Positions 1 to 8,584 of a DNA stretch of 64,000 nucleotides are shown here, in pieces. Source of the DNA: Bacillota bacterium (GTDB lineage: Bacteria; Bacillota; Clostridia; Acetivibrionales; JANLFN01). Under the pieces are notes generated by a model. The model was given only the letters and a program-made list of their open reading frames with translations. It was not told the origin of the DNA and did not search any database. The stretch is taken from the NCBI GenBank assembly GCA_023397675.1, contig JAEWTV010000123.1, forward strand, positions 3,684-67,683. Reading direction: 5' to 3'. Numbering within the stretch: position 1 is the stretch's first letter; every line of letters begins with the position of its first letter. The translations under genes were made by a program, and so were the position numbers.

Positions 1-408
1 CAGCTTTCCAATGAGGATGATGTTTGCATAAGTCAGGTTACCCATATCGGAAGCCATTTGTGTTGCCGGTATCTCTATAATCTCAACATCGGTTCTGGAT
101 GGTCTTTTATCTATCAAAGTGCTGTCTGTAATGATTACTCCACCCTTTACAACCATCTTTTCAAACTTTTCTAAAGAAGGCTTGTTCATTATTAACAAAG
201 CTGTTGCAGTGTTAAGAATAGGTGAACCTACCGATTCCTCAGAAACTATTACACTAACATTGGCTGTACCGCCCCTCATTTCAGGACCATAAGATGGAAG
301 CCATGAAACATTTTTATCTTCAAGCATTCCAGCATAAGCAATGAGCCTTCCTCCGGACAATATGCCCTGTCCGCCGAATCCTGCTATTATAACCTCATGA
401 TGTACCAT
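1..408 (-). CDS. 2-oxoacid:ferredoxin oxidoreductase, gamma subunit (partial)
   Basis: This is the N-terminal part of the gamma subunit of a four-subunit 2-oxoacid:ferredoxin oxidoreductase (VOR/KOR type); the 3' end lies outside the window. Reading back from the ATG at 408, the protein opens MVHHEVIIAGFGGQGIL, the glycine-rich GFGGQG signature of this family. The stop of the beta gene comes only six bases upstream of the ATG in transcript order, so the two are translated as one unit. The gamma chain joins the alpha and beta chains in the cytoplasmic complex that converts branched-chain 2-oxoacids or 2-oxoglutarate to acyl-CoA and reduced ferredoxin. Which substrate is used cannot be read from this fragment. 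Confidence 0.85.
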   Translation of the reverse strand, partial: MVHHEVIIAGFGGQGILSGGRLIAYAGMLEDKNVSWLPSYGPEMRGGTANVSVIVSEESVGSPILNTATALLIMNKPSLEKFEKMVVKGGVIITDSTLIDKRPSRTDVEIIEIPATQMASDMGNLTYANIILIGKL

Positions 409-414
409 TTTACC

Positions 415-1161
415 CTACACCTCCAAATCCTTACCCTTAAATACTCCAAGCGGATATACAGGAATCATGTTTTCCTGCAGCCATTTCATGGATTCTATAG
501 GGTTAAGTCCCCAGTTTGTAGGACAGATTGAAAGCAATTCTACTATAGAGAAGCCCTTTCCTGCCATCTGTACCTGGAATGCCTTTTTAATAGCTTTTTT
601 AGCATTATTAATATTCTTTATATCATGTAAGGATACTCTTTCAACATAAACAGCACCTTCAAGCGTTGAAAGCATTTCACATACCTTAATCGGAAAACCG
701 TGTTGATTTGCATCTCTTCCGTAAGGAGTGGTAGTTGTAACCTGATTCAAGAGTGTTGTAGGTGCCATCTGACCGGAAGTCATACCGTAAATCGCGTTGT
801 TTACGAAAATTCCAGTTATTTTTTCACCTCTGGTAGCTGCATGAACTATTTCCGCAGTACCTATGGCAGCAAGGTCACCATCTCCCTGATAAGCAAAAAC
901 CACATTATCAGGTTTTACTCTTTTTATTCCGGTTGCAACAGCCGGAGCCCTTCCATGTGCTGCCTGAACCATATCACAGTTAAAATACTCATAATTATTA
1001 TAGGTACATCCAACAGGTGAAACACCTATTGTTTTACCTTCTATTCCAAGCTCGTCAATGACCTCGGATATAAGCCTGTGCACTATTCCATGAGTACAGC
1101 CGGGGCAGTAGTGCATAGGTACATCTCTTAAGGCATGTGGTTTTTTAAATACTATTGCCAT
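415..1161 (-). CDS. 2-oxoacid:ferredoxin oxidoreductase, beta (TPP-binding) subunit
   Basis: The 248-residue protein is the thiamine-diphosphate-binding subunit. An HYCPGCTHG motif sits at residues 17-25 and GDGD at about 92-95, followed by NNAIYGMTSGQ; together these are the Mg/TPP signature of KorB/VorA/PorB chains. Length is normal for the family. It is the third gene of a minus-strand operon in the order ferredoxin-like, alpha, beta, gamma. Together the chains oxidatively decarboxylate a 2-oxoacid and pass electrons to ferredoxin. The set looks most like clostridial VOR (3-methyl-2-oxobutanoate) or KOR enzymes; the choice between them is not settled by the sequence. Confidence 0.9.
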   Translation of the reverse strand: MAIVFKKPHALRDVPMHYCPGCTHGIVHRLISEVIDELGIEGKTIGVSPVGCTYNNYEYFNCDMVQAAHGRAPAVATGIKRVKPDNVVFAYQGDGDLAAIGTAEIVHAATRGEKITGIFVNNAIYGMTSGQMAPTTLLNQVTTTTPYGRDANQHGFPIKVCEMLSTLEGAVYVERVSLHDIKNINNAKKAIKKAFQVQMAGKGFSIVELLSICPTNWGLNPIESMKWLQENMIPVYPLGVFKGKDLEV

Positions 1162-1215
1162 ACGATTTCCCCCAATTCCAAGATTAAGACAAACACCTTG
1201 CTTAATCTGAATTTT

Positions 1216-2274
1216 CTACTTTTTCAGAATATCTTTTATCTTATCTAAAATCTCCTGCTGTGTAGGCATCATTCCGCCTGTACGTCCATGGAAGTAAACA
1301 GGCTTTCTTCCGTTTACAGCAAGTCTGACATCTTCAACCATTTGACCTGTACTAAGTTCAACAGTAAGGAATGCCTTTGGAACATCTACATACTTGTCAA
1401 AAGCTGCTGTCGGGAAAGGCCATAAGGTTATAGGTCTTATCAATCCAACCTTGATGCCTTCTTTAGCTGCCATCTTTATAACATTCTTTGAAATTCTTGC
1501 AACAGAACCATATGCACATAAAATTACATCAGCTCCGTCACAGTTATAAGTTTCAACCCTTGTTTCATTTTCAGTAATCTTTTTATATTTTTCCTGAAGT
1601 CTGTTATTCCAGCCTTCAAGTATTTCAGGCCTTGTATCAATTGATGTTATAACATTATGGTCACGTTTCATTTCTGTTCCGACTGTAGCCCAGCTCTTAT
1701 CCGCAGGAATAATTTCTTCCTTATCCTTGAATTCTACTGCTTCCATCATCTGACCAAGAGTTCCGTCACCAAGAATCATAACAGCAATTCTATATTTTTC
1801 TGCAAGGTTGAATGACTCTACAGTGAGCTCATAAAGTTCCTGAACACTATTGGGCGCAAGAACCAGCAACCTGTAGTCTCCATGTCCCCCACCTTTTACA
1901 GATTGAAAATAATCTCCCTGTGCAGGAAGAATACCACCGAGTCCAGGACCTGCTCTCATGATGTTTACAATTACTGCAGGCAGTTCTGCTCCAGAAATAT
2001 ATGAAATACCTTCCTGCTTCAAGCTGATTCCAGGACTGGAGGATGATGTCATAACCCTCGCTCCTGTACTTGCTGCTCCATAAACCATATTAATTGCAGC
2101 TATTTCGCTCTCTGCCTGAAGGAAAACACCGCCTATCTTAGGCATCTTCTTTGCCATGTAATGTGCTACTTCAGTCTGTGGTGTTATCGGGTATCCGAAA
2201 TAATGCCTGCAGCCTGCTCTTATAGCAGCTTCTGCTATTACTTCATTACCCTTCATAAGAAGTTTTTCTCCCAT
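1216..2274 (-). CDS. vorB: 2-oxoacid:ferredoxin oxidoreductase, alpha subunit (VorB/KorA-like)
   Basis: The 352-residue alpha chain carries the N-terminal pyrimidine-binding domain (GYPITPQTEVAHYM at about 28-41, then QAESEIAAINMVYGA with the Glu that activates TPP) and a C-terminal transketolase-like domain (GADVILCAYGSVAR at about 248-261). A GGGGGGAC ribosome binding site precedes the ATG. It lies 13 bases downstream of the small ferredoxin-like gene and upstream of beta. Family knowledge places it in acyl-CoA formation from 2-oxoacids in amino-acid fermentation or biosynthesis. The vorB symbol follows the usual clostridial naming of this 352-residue type; korA is the alternative. Confidence 0.85.
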   Translation of the reverse strand: MGEKLLMKGNEVIAEAAIRAGCRHYFGYPITPQTEVAHYMAKKMPKIGGVFLQAESEIAAINMVYGAASTGARVMTSSSSPGISLKQEGISYISGAELPAVIVNIMRAGPGLGGILPAQGDYFQSVKGGGHGDYRLLVLAPNSVQELYELTVESFNLAEKYRIAVMILGDGTLGQMMEAVEFKDKEEIIPADKSWATVGTEMKRDHNVITSIDTRPEILEGWNNRLQEKYKKITENETRVETYNCDGADVILCAYGSVARISKNVIKMAAKEGIKVGLIRPITLWPFPTAAFDKYVDVPKAFLTVELSTGQMVEDVRLAVNGRKPVYFHGRTGGMMPTQQEILDKIKDILKK

Positions 2275-2287
2275 TATTATGTCCCCC

Positions 2288-2494
2288 CTACTTTTCTACC
2301 TCAATTACGCAATCTGGACAAATTGTTGCACAAAAAGCACAGCCTATGCATTTATCCATTTCATTAACACCAGCAGGATGGAAACCCTTCTGGTTAAGTT
2401 TGTCTTCTCTCATTATAACTATTTTCTTAGGACAAACTGTGGTACAAAGCTTACAGCCTTTGCATCTTTCTTCATCAAAAGTAACCTTAGCCAT
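2288..2494 (-). CDS. 2-oxoacid:ferredoxin oxidoreductase, delta (2x[4Fe-4S]) subunit
   Basis: This 68-residue protein has two classic [4Fe-4S] ligand sets, CKGCKLCTTVCP at about 11-22 and CIGCAFCATICP at about 49-60. It is the first gene of the operon and feeds the alpha, beta and gamma chains that follow on the same strand. It would carry electrons from the TPP centre to soluble ferredoxin. The 140 bases upstream are AT-rich and should hold the operon promoter, though no clear -35/-10 pair stands out. The length and paired clusters match the delta subunit of VOR/KOR enzymes. Confidence 0.9.
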   Translation of the reverse strand: MAKVTFDEERCKGCKLCTTVCPKKIVIMREDKLNQKGFHPAGVNEMDKCIGCAFCATICPDCVIEVEK

Positions 2495-2643
2495 TTCTAT
2501 CCCTCACAATCTATGATTCACGAAATTAATCGCAATATCAGCATAGTTTAACATAAATATAACGTATATTATAAAACTCTTTTGAAGCATTTTCAACCCT
2601 TACAGGCAAATGAGTAAAATAACAAGATATTTTGGAATGTTTT

Positions 2644-3318
2644 TTATTCTTTATCCCATGGAAGAAGTATGTATTTTTTAAGGTCAAGTAATTCTCCCTC
2701 TAGGCCCTCTGCAGACAAATTCATATCTTCAAAAAAACCGCTTGTAATAGATATTGGTATTTTTCGCTTTAAAGAAATTTCTGAAAGCATTTGCTGTCCC
2801 TGCAGTAAATCCTCCTTTGTTGTATATTGAAGAAGGTTTGTATTGTTTACGAGTCCGGTTACCTTCATACGTGAACTTGCTTCAATAGAGTCTATCATTT
2901 CTTCTATTTTTGGCACAGTATCCGTAAAGGGTCTTTTGGTATTGATTACAAAGAACATATCATAGTCCTCAGAGGATATCTCCTCCTTATACCTCGAAAG
3001 TGCCAGTGCCCCTATATCATCGCCGCCTACATCAAACACGGCATGGTATTCCTTTTTATTGAATACCGAATTTATTTCAGCTGGAAGTGCCGGAATGTCA
3101 ACATTGGAGTTTGCGTATATAGGCAGAACCACCCAAATCCCCTTTTCTTCCAGAGGTGCTTTTGCATCTGCAGTCCTAAAAAATGGGTTTACAATATCCA
3201 TATCAACAATGGCCGTTTTTTCATGTACTGTAGAAAGCTTTATAGCATAATTTACAGCCACTTCTGTTTTTCCGCTCCCGAAATGTCCTGTAAAAATATT
3301 AATCCTCTTCTCAAACAT
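2644..3318 (-). CDS. P-loop ATPase of the MinD/CobQ-like class, function unknown
   Basis: The roughly 224-residue protein starts with a Walker A loop of the form GHFGSGKTE at about residues 11-19, then a switch-like VDMDIVNPFFR and a DVGGDD motif at about 97-102. This is the layout of SIMIBI ATPases. The ATG at 3318 is chosen because AAGGAG sits seven bases upstream, whereas the ATG two codons earlier is too close. The start lies inside the end of tcdA, an 8-base overlap, so the two are cotranslated. No membrane segment or Fe-S ligands are seen. The cellular role is not known to me; the coupling to tcdA may hint at tRNA or cofactor metabolism, which is inference. Confidence 0.75.
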   Translation of the reverse strand: MFEKRINIFTGHFGSGKTEVAVNYAIKLSTVHEKTAIVDMDIVNPFFRTADAKAPLEEKGIWVVLPIYANSNVDIPALPAEINSVFNKKEYHAVFDVGGDDIGALALSRYKEEISSEDYDMFFVINTKRPFTDTVPKIEEMIDSIEASSRMKVTGLVNNTNLLQYTTKEDLLQGQQMLSEISLKRKIPISITSGFFEDMNLSAEGLEGELLDLKKYILLPWDKE

Positions 3319-4087
3319 TTTCATTCTCCTTTTTATACCCTATCAGATCTTTTATGACTTCACCGGCTATTATAAGTCCTGCTACCGAAGGAACAAAAGC
3401 CATGCTTCCGGGTATCTGATGCTTTATTGTGCAGGTCCTTGCTGTACCTTTCGGACATATGCAGTTCTGGCTGCAATCCGAACCTTCGGTTGGCACAGGT
3501 TTAATTGGTACTTCTTTTGAATATACCACCTTTAAGGATTTTATACCACGCAATCTTAATTCTTTTCTCATTACCTTTGAAAGTGGATCTACCGAAGTCT
3601 TGAAAATATCGGTTACTTCAAACTGTGTCGGATCCATTTTATTACCTGCACCCATACAGCTTATTATAGGTATTTTCTTTTCTCCTGCTTTTATAACAAG
3701 GTCTATCTTTGCTGTAACAGTATCTATTGCATCAACAATATAATCATAATCGTCATTTATTAGATCACCCGCTGTGTCAGGCATATAGAATTTCTGAAAA
3801 GTTGTTACTTCAGCCTTTGGATTTATTTCAAGTATTCTTTCCTTCATAACTTCAACCTTTGGCTTTCCCACCGTTTTTCTGGTAGCATGAAGCTGACGGT
3901 TTATATTCGTAAGACAAACACAATCATCATCTATAAGAACAAGTTTAGAAACGCCTGACCTTACAAGGCCTTCTACAACATAGCTGCCTACTCCGCCTAT
4001 TCCAAAAACGGCAACCTTGCTGTTTTGAAGTTTTTTCAGAGCGTCCTCTCCTATAAGCAATTCCGTACGTGAAAAAGAATGCAGCAT
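3311..4087 (-). CDS. tcdA: tRNA threonylcarbamoyladenosine dehydratase
   Basis: This 258-residue E1-like protein has the nucleotide-binding GIGGVGSYVVEGLVRSG at about 29-45, DDDCVCLTNINRQLHA at about 53-68 and DAIDTVTAK at about 120-128. It ends in a Cys-rich stretch with CSQNCICPKG at about 205-214. This is the TcdA/CsdL (YgdL) form, which uses ATP to dehydrate and cyclise the threonylcarbamoyl group on A37 of ANN-decoding tRNAs. ThiF and MoeB are related but lack this layout. It is followed by an overlapping P-loop ATPase gene on the same strand. The 208 bases upstream separate it from the divergent chromate transporter genes. Confidence 0.9.
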   Translation of the reverse strand: MLHSFSRTELLIGEDALKKLQNSKVAVFGIGGVGSYVVEGLVRSGVSKLVLIDDDCVCLTNINRQLHATRKTVGKPKVEVMKERILEINPKAEVTTFQKFYMPDTAGDLINDDYDYIVDAIDTVTAKIDLVIKAGEKKIPIISCMGAGNKMDPTQFEVTDIFKTSVDPLSKVMRKELRLRGIKSLKVVYSKEVPIKPVPTEGSDCSQNCICPKGTARTCTIKHQIPGSMAFVPSVAGLIIAGEVIKDLIGYKKENENV

Positions 4088-4295
4088 ACCAATCTCCTTT
4101 AAGCTATCTTTGTTTGTGCAAATTTATCTATTATTTAATAAGATACAACATACTCCCAAATTAATCAAATATACATATCTTTTTAACATCTTCTTTATTG
4201 TGAATGCCTTAATAAATCTGCTATCATTATAATTAGCTTTAACAAATAAATGAAGTAATTATTCGGCACAATATGAATGAACTAAAGGTGATTGT

Positions 4296-4868
4296 ATGGA
4301 AAGCGGGAATAAATTGTACAAACTTCTGCAAATTTTTATTTCTTTCTTCAAAATAGGCTGCATTGCTTTTGGCGGCGGTTACACTGTAATACCTTTAATA
4401 GAACGTGAGGCTGTTGAAAAAAGGAAATGGATAACCCACGAAGAGCTGTTGGATATATCTGCAATATCTCAAACACTTCCAGGTGCAATTATGGCTAATA
4501 TCTCAACAATGGTAGGCTACAAAACTGGAGGCCTTTTGGGTGCAGCTACAGCCACTGCCGCAGCAATAGCGCCAACTTTCATTATTGTGCTTCTGCTGAC
4601 GGTTTTCTTCTGGAATTATACTGACAATCCGATTGTCAAAAAGGTATTTATAGGTATACTGTTGGGAATATCCTCACTAATAACATATTCCCTTATTAAA
4701 ATGTGGCAAAAAGTTATAAAGAAGTATTTCGATATTATATTGGTGCTCTTGTCTACTGCACTTTTGGTGGTATTCAAAATAAATGTTATTGCAGTAATCC
4801 TTCTTGCAGCTGCAGCTGGGTTTATTTATAATCTGCTAATTTTCAGGAAAGGGGAGCAAAAGCAATGA
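4296..4868 (+). CDS. Chromate transporter (CHR family), first half
   Basis: The 190-residue membrane protein has the N-terminal CHR signature IGCIAFGGGYTVIPLI at about 22-37, a WITHEELLDISAISQTLPG stretch at about 45-63 and about five hydrophobic segments. It is one half of a split CHR transporter; the second half starts four bases before this stop codon, so the two are translationally coupled. Bacterial short-chain CHR pairs act as heterodimers exporting chromate or related oxyanions. The substrate here is not proven. An ArsR-type repressor gene lies on the opposite strand directly after the pair. Confidence 0.9.
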   Translation: MESGNKLYKLLQIFISFFKIGCIAFGGGYTVIPLIEREAVEKRKWITHEELLDISAISQTLPGAIMANISTMVGYKTGGLLGAATATAAAIAPTFIIVLLLTVFFWNYTDNPIVKKVFIGILLGISSLITYSLIKMWQKVIKKYFDIILVLLSTALLVVFKINVIAVILLAAAAGFIYNLLIFRKGEQKQ

Positions 4869-5407
4869 TACAACTCATTTTAGCTTTCCTGCTTATAGGT
4901 GCAACCAGTTTCGGCGGCGGTTATGCAATGATTCCATTCTTTGAAAAGATAATTGCAATGAATCACTGGGTATCAATGACGGATTACTCAAAGCTCATTG
5001 CTGTAGCTCAAATAGTTCCCGGTCCCTTTGCAATTGACTCCTCTGCCTTTATAGGCTTTAAAGCTTACGGGATTACCGGTGCTGTCCTGGCGTCAATTGC
5101 CTTATCACTGCCATCATTTATTGCACTTGTATTTGTAACGAAGTTTTATGTCCAGTTCAAATCAAATAACTATATACAATTTGCTTTGTCAGGTATGAGA
5201 CCTGTTGTTATAAGCCTTCTTGCAAGTGCGGTATATATTATAGGAATAGAGCCTGTTTTTTCTGGAGCAATCCCTGGTCAAACAGTTTTAACTGCCGTTA
5301 AAGCATTAGGTCTTATTCTTGGCGGGTTGCTACTACAAAAATACACAAAAATAAGCACCTTACTGCTTCTGGCAATCTTTGGAGCAGCAGGTGCTTTACT
5401 CTTTTAA
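4865..5407 (+). CDS. Chromate transporter (CHR family), second half
   Basis: The 180-residue partner repeats the CHR signature as IGATSFGGGYAMIPFFEK at about 12-29 and has a conserved QIVPGPFAIDSS at about 49-60. It has about five hydrophobic helices. The ATGA overlap with the preceding gene gives coupled translation and equal dosage, as expected of a heterodimeric membrane protein. It ends ten bases from the convergent ArsR-like gene. No terminator can be seen between them. Confidence 0.9.
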   Translation: MIQLILAFLLIGATSFGGGYAMIPFFEKIIAMNHWVSMTDYSKLIAVAQIVPGPFAIDSSAFIGFKAYGITGAVLASIALSLPSFIALVFVTKFYVQFKSNNYIQFALSGMRPVVISLLASAVYIIGIEPVFSGAIPGQTVLTAVKALGLILGGLLLQKYTKISTLLLLAIFGAAGALLF

Positions 5408-5416
5408 TTTCATTTA

Positions 5417-5779
5417 TCAGGCATGCCTTATATGTTCCATACCCTGGTTAAACAGCTGCAGGATATGTTCATCATCCAATGAGTAGAAAACAGATTTGCC
5501 TTCCTTTTTATATTTAACAAGCTTTAAAGTTCTAAGAAGCCTTAGCTGATGGGATATTGCAGATTGGGTCATTCCAAGCGTCTCAGCAATATCGCATACG
5601 CACATTTCACATAAGGAAAGTGCATAAATAATCCTCACCCTCGTAGGGTCCCCAAGGATACTGAAAACTTCCGAAAGCCTTATGGCCTCATCTTCTTTAA
5701 TCATTGAGGCTTGTACCTTTTTTATATTAACCTGGTTAACTTTTACTTCCTGACACTGGTCATCGCAGAAATCCGCCAT
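5417..5779 (-). CDS. ArsR-family metal-sensing repressor, CadC-like
   Basis: This is a 120-residue winged-helix repressor. Cysteines near the N-terminus (FCDDQC) and the MCVCDI motif in the recognition region correspond to the alpha3N thiolate site of CadC-type sensors. The C-terminus has D-x-H and then H and H at +13 and +16, matching the alpha5 zinc site except that the last ligand is His instead of Glu. Family knowledge predicts release from DNA on binding Cd, Pb or Zn. The ATG at 5779 is preferred because GGAG lies seven bases upstream. It converges on the chromate transporter pair; regulation of that pair is possible but not shown by any operator I could see. Confidence 0.85.
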   Translation of the reverse strand: MADFCDDQCQEVKVNQVNIKKVQASMIKEDEAIRLSEVFSILGDPTRVRIIYALSLCEMCVCDIAETLGMTQSAISHQLRLLRTLKLVKYKKEGKSVFYSLDDEHILQLFNQGMEHIRHA

Positions 5780-5961
5780 AAACATTCTCCAAACTGTATT
5801 TTAAGTAATTTGTTTTTAGTAATTTATATAATGATTATATTTTTATTGCTATAAATAGTCAATGGTGGGTAAATAATGATATTATTAACCCTTATTATTT
5901 GCATTACTTTTTTGGTTTATAGTATAGTATAATTTACCTAGATAAAACATCGGAGAGTATT

Positions 5962-6765
5962 ATGATTTATATAATTATTTTAGTATCCATTGCTGTTCTG
6001 ACGCTGGCTTATATGCGGTTTGAAACAACCCTGCTTCAGGTAAACAGGATTAATTTGTCAGAAGGCAAACCTAATCTGAAGATAATTCAACTATCTGATA
6101 TACATATAAAAAGACTGAAAGTTCCTGTTAAAAAGATAAATAAAGCCATCGCTGCCGAAAAGCCCGATATGCTAATCCTTACAGGTGATTACATAGAATA
6201 CTCCAATGAAATAATCAGATTTTTTGATTTAATAGAAAACCTCCAGATAAACTGCCCGATATATGCATGTTTCGGTAACCATGACTACAAGGCATTCATA
6301 CATGATATAAAAGGTATGGAAGCTTATAAATCAAAGTTTAATGAAAAGGGTATTACAATTCTTCATAACAGGTCTGTTTGTTTTGAAAAGAATAATATCA
6401 AATATAACATAACCGGTATAGAAGATTTAAAGTATGGAAAATGGAATATAAATGAGGCTCTTTCTACAAAATGTCCAGATGCACATAAGACAATAGCCTT
6501 TACTCACAACCCGGATGCTGCACTTTATGTACCTGACAAAGCGGTTGACTGCCTGCTTGCCGGGCACTTTCACGGTGGCCAGGTTTGGCTTCCTTTTAAC
6601 CTGGAGTTTTTACTGCTCAGGAAGGAAAAACTATGCAGGTCGGGTATCAAGAGAGGCTTGCATGACATAAACGGTTTTAAGCTTTATATAAGCAGAGGTA
6701 TTGGTAATGTTGCAATGCCAATCCGCTTCCTTTCCCGGCCTGAGATTACAGTTATTGAGATATGA
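5962..6765 (+). CDS. Membrane-anchored metallophosphoesterase
   Basis: The 267-residue protein opens with one hydrophobic segment (about 2-17) and then shows the calcineurin-like metal-binding motifs in order: LSDIHI, LTGDYIE, CFGNHDYK, FTHNPD and AGHFHGGQ. These supply the two-metal centre that hydrolyses phosphomonoesters or phosphodiesters. This type, with a single N-terminal anchor, resembles YkuE/YaeI-like phosphoesterases. The natural substrate is not known. CGGAGAG lies just before the ATG. It is a single gene, ending in a short hairpin shared with the convergent pgi gene. Confidence 0.85.
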   Translation: MIYIIILVSIAVLTLAYMRFETTLLQVNRINLSEGKPNLKIIQLSDIHIKRLKVPVKKINKAIAAEKPDMLILTGDYIEYSNEIIRFFDLIENLQINCPIYACFGNHDYKAFIHDIKGMEAYKSKFNEKGITILHNRSVCFEKNNIKYNITGIEDLKYGKWNINEALSTKCPDAHKTIAFTHNPDAALYVPDKAVDCLLAGHFHGGQVWLPFNLEFLLLRKEKLCRSGIKRGLHDINGFKLYISRGIGNVAMPIRFLSRPEITVIEI

Positions 6766-6785
6766 ATACCTAAAGGAATAAAAAA

Positions 6786-6811
6786 GGTACGGTTTTAACC
6801 GTACCTTTAAT
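6786..6811. terminator. Hairpin between metallophosphoesterase and pgi
   Basis: The arms GGTACGGTT and AACCGTACC at 6786-6805 are complementary with a two-base TT... loop region and are flanked by A-runs on the left and T-rich sequence on the right. The position between two convergent genes suggests a bidirectional terminator. Confidence 0.8.
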
Positions 6812-6823
6812 AGTTTAATTCAA

Positions 6824-8173
6824 TTATCCAAGTCTTTTTTCAAGCTGTTCCTTTTCAGCCTCATAACCCGGCTTGCCGAGAAGTGCGAACATGTTCTTCT
6901 TGTATGCTTCAACACCAGGCTGGTTGAACGGATTTACTCCTAGCAAATACCCACTGATTCCGCAGGCCTTTTCAAAGAAGTAAACCATATATCCGAAGTT
7001 ATATGCATTGAGCTCAGGTATATTGATCATAAGGTTTGGAACCCCACCATCAGTATGTGCAAGCATTGTACCCTGAAGTGCCTTTTTATTTACAAAGTCC
7101 ATGGTTTTTCCTGCTAGAAAATTAAGGCCGTCTATATTGTCCTTGTCCTGTTTGATAACTATTTCTCTCTTTGGCTTTTCAACATTGAGAACAGTCTCAA
7201 AAATGTTCCTAAGACCATCCTGAACATACTGACCCATTGAATGAAGGTCAGTTGTAAGGTCAAGCCCTGCTGGGAAAATACCCTTCTGATCCTTGCCTTC
7301 GCTTTCGCCGTAAAGCTGCTTCCACCATTCAATTACAAAGTGAAGTGCAGGCTCATAGTTTACAAGTATTTCAGTTGTTTTGCTCTTTCTGTATAATGCA
7401 TTTCTTACTGCAGCGTACTTGTAACAGTCGTTTGAAGCAAGATCACTGTTATTACATACATCATATGCATCTGAGGCACCCTTCATCATGCTGTCTATGT
7501 CATGTCCATTTACAGCTATAGGAAGAAGTCCTACTGCTGTAAGAACCGAGAAACGACCGCCAACATCATCAGGTATTACAAAACTTTCATACTTTTCTTC
7601 ATCAGCCAGCTTTTTCAGAGCTCCTCTTGCCTTGTCAGTGGTTGCATAAATTCTCTTTGAAGCTTCCTGTTTGCCGTACTTGTTTTCCATATATTCCTTG
7701 AAAATTCTGAATGCTACAGCAGGCTCAGTCGTAGTACCTGATTTAGAAATTATATTTACTGAAATCTGTTTGCCTTCCAGTACATCAAGCAAGTCTGATA
7801 TATATGTTGAACTAATGTTATTTCCTACAAAATAAATTTCAGGTGATTTCCTTTTATCAGCTGTAAGGTTGTTGTAAAAAGTATGTGAAAGTGCTTCCAT
7901 AGCAGCTCTTGCACCAAGATATGAACCACCTATTCCTATTACAACCAACGCATCTGAATCGGATCTTATTTTTTCTGCTGCAGCCTTAATTCTTGCAAAT
8001 TCAGCCTTGTCATAATTTTTAGGCAGCTCAACCCAACCTAAAAAATCATTTCCTGCACCTGTCTTTTTGTGAAGCATTTCATGGGCTGATTTTACAAACT
8101 CGCCAAGCTTTAAGATTTCTTCTTCGTTTATAAATCCAGCAGCTTTTGAATAATCAAACGTTAATTTCTGCAT
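6824..8173 (-). CDS. pgi: Glucose-6-phosphate isomerase
   Basis: The 449-residue enzyme interconverts glucose 6-phosphate and fructose 6-phosphate in glycolysis. It shows VIGIGGSYLGARAAMEAL at about 78-95, the phosphate-binding ISKSGTTTEPAVAFRIFKE at about 142-160, and DVGGRFSVLTAVGLLPIAV at about 204-222. Length matches the bacterial Firmicutes type (about 450 residues), shorter than the enterobacterial form. A GGAGG site precedes the ATG. It stands alone on the minus strand. No key residue appears to be missing. Confidence 0.97.
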   Translation of the reverse strand: MQKLTFDYSKAAGFINEEEILKLGEFVKSAHEMLHKKTGAGNDFLGWVELPKNYDKAEFARIKAAAEKIRSDSDALVVIGIGGSYLGARAAMEALSHTFYNNLTADKRKSPEIYFVGNNISSTYISDLLDVLEGKQISVNIISKSGTTTEPAVAFRIFKEYMENKYGKQEASKRIYATTDKARGALKKLADEEKYESFVIPDDVGGRFSVLTAVGLLPIAVNGHDIDSMMKGASDAYDVCNNSDLASNDCYKYAAVRNALYRKSKTTEILVNYEPALHFVIEWWKQLYGESEGKDQKGIFPAGLDLTTDLHSMGQYVQDGLRNIFETVLNVEKPKREIVIKQDKDNIDGLNFLAGKTMDFVNKKALQGTMLAHTDGGVPNLMINIPELNAYNFGYMVYFFEKACGISGYLLGVNPFNQPGVEAYKKNMFALLGKPGYEAEKEQLEKRLG

Positions 8174-8318
8174 TTGTTAAACCTCCGGTTATTGACTAAT
8201 ATTTACCTCAAAAAATTCAATAACCATAGTATACCATAATATATTAATTTTTAAAGACCGTTTTACAAGTTTACTGCATAAAATTACTAGGGCCTGTTAA
8301 CCCGGGTTTAGGTCATTA

Positions 8319-8480
8319 TCAACAGTCGCAGCCAAGTGATTTGTAATATTTGTAAAGCAAGCTATCAAGCTCACTCCTTACCCTTGCAGCATCTTTATTG
8401 TCTGCACGCTTGATTGAATTAAGCATAACCTTCTTGAGCAAAATTTTCTTTTTTAAATCTTCATTACCATGATTCATCAT
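8319..8480 (-). CDS. Small protein resembling Spo0E-like phosphatases
   Basis: Fifty-three residues from the ATG at 8480, chosen because AAGGAGG lies about eight bases upstream; a longer reading to 8588 would run through a terminator. A basic helix, LKKKILLKKVMLNSIKR, is followed by a second helix with SELDSLLYKYYKSL at about 35-49. This is close to the S-x-ELD-x-L-I-x-x-Y signature of Spo0E-type aspartyl-phosphate phosphatases that drain phosphate from Spo0A in the sporulation relay. The two-helix size is right. Position +1 of the motif differs from the usual SQELD, so the assignment is tentative. It lies downstream of a perfect promoter, a 35-residue ORF and a hairpin. Confidence 0.55.
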   Translation of the reverse strand: MMNHGNEDLKKKILLKKVMLNSIKRADNKDAARVRSELDSLLYKYYKSLGCDC

Positions 8481-8535
8481 TATTAAAACCTCCTTATGAA
8501 TCAACTTACTTATACAGAGCAAAGCCTGTCTAAGC

Positions 8536-8575
8536 AAAATAAAAAGGACCGGAATAATTACTCCGGTCCTGCTTT
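8536..8575 (-). terminator. Terminator or attenuator hairpin
   Basis: On the minus strand AGGACCGGA and TCCGGTCCT flank a short AT loop (arms at 8562-8570 and 8545-8553) and are followed by TTTTTATTTT. It sits between the 35-residue ORF and the Spo0E-like gene, so it either ends the first transcript or attenuates the second gene. Confidence 0.8.
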
Positions 8576-8584
8576 TCATTGTCA

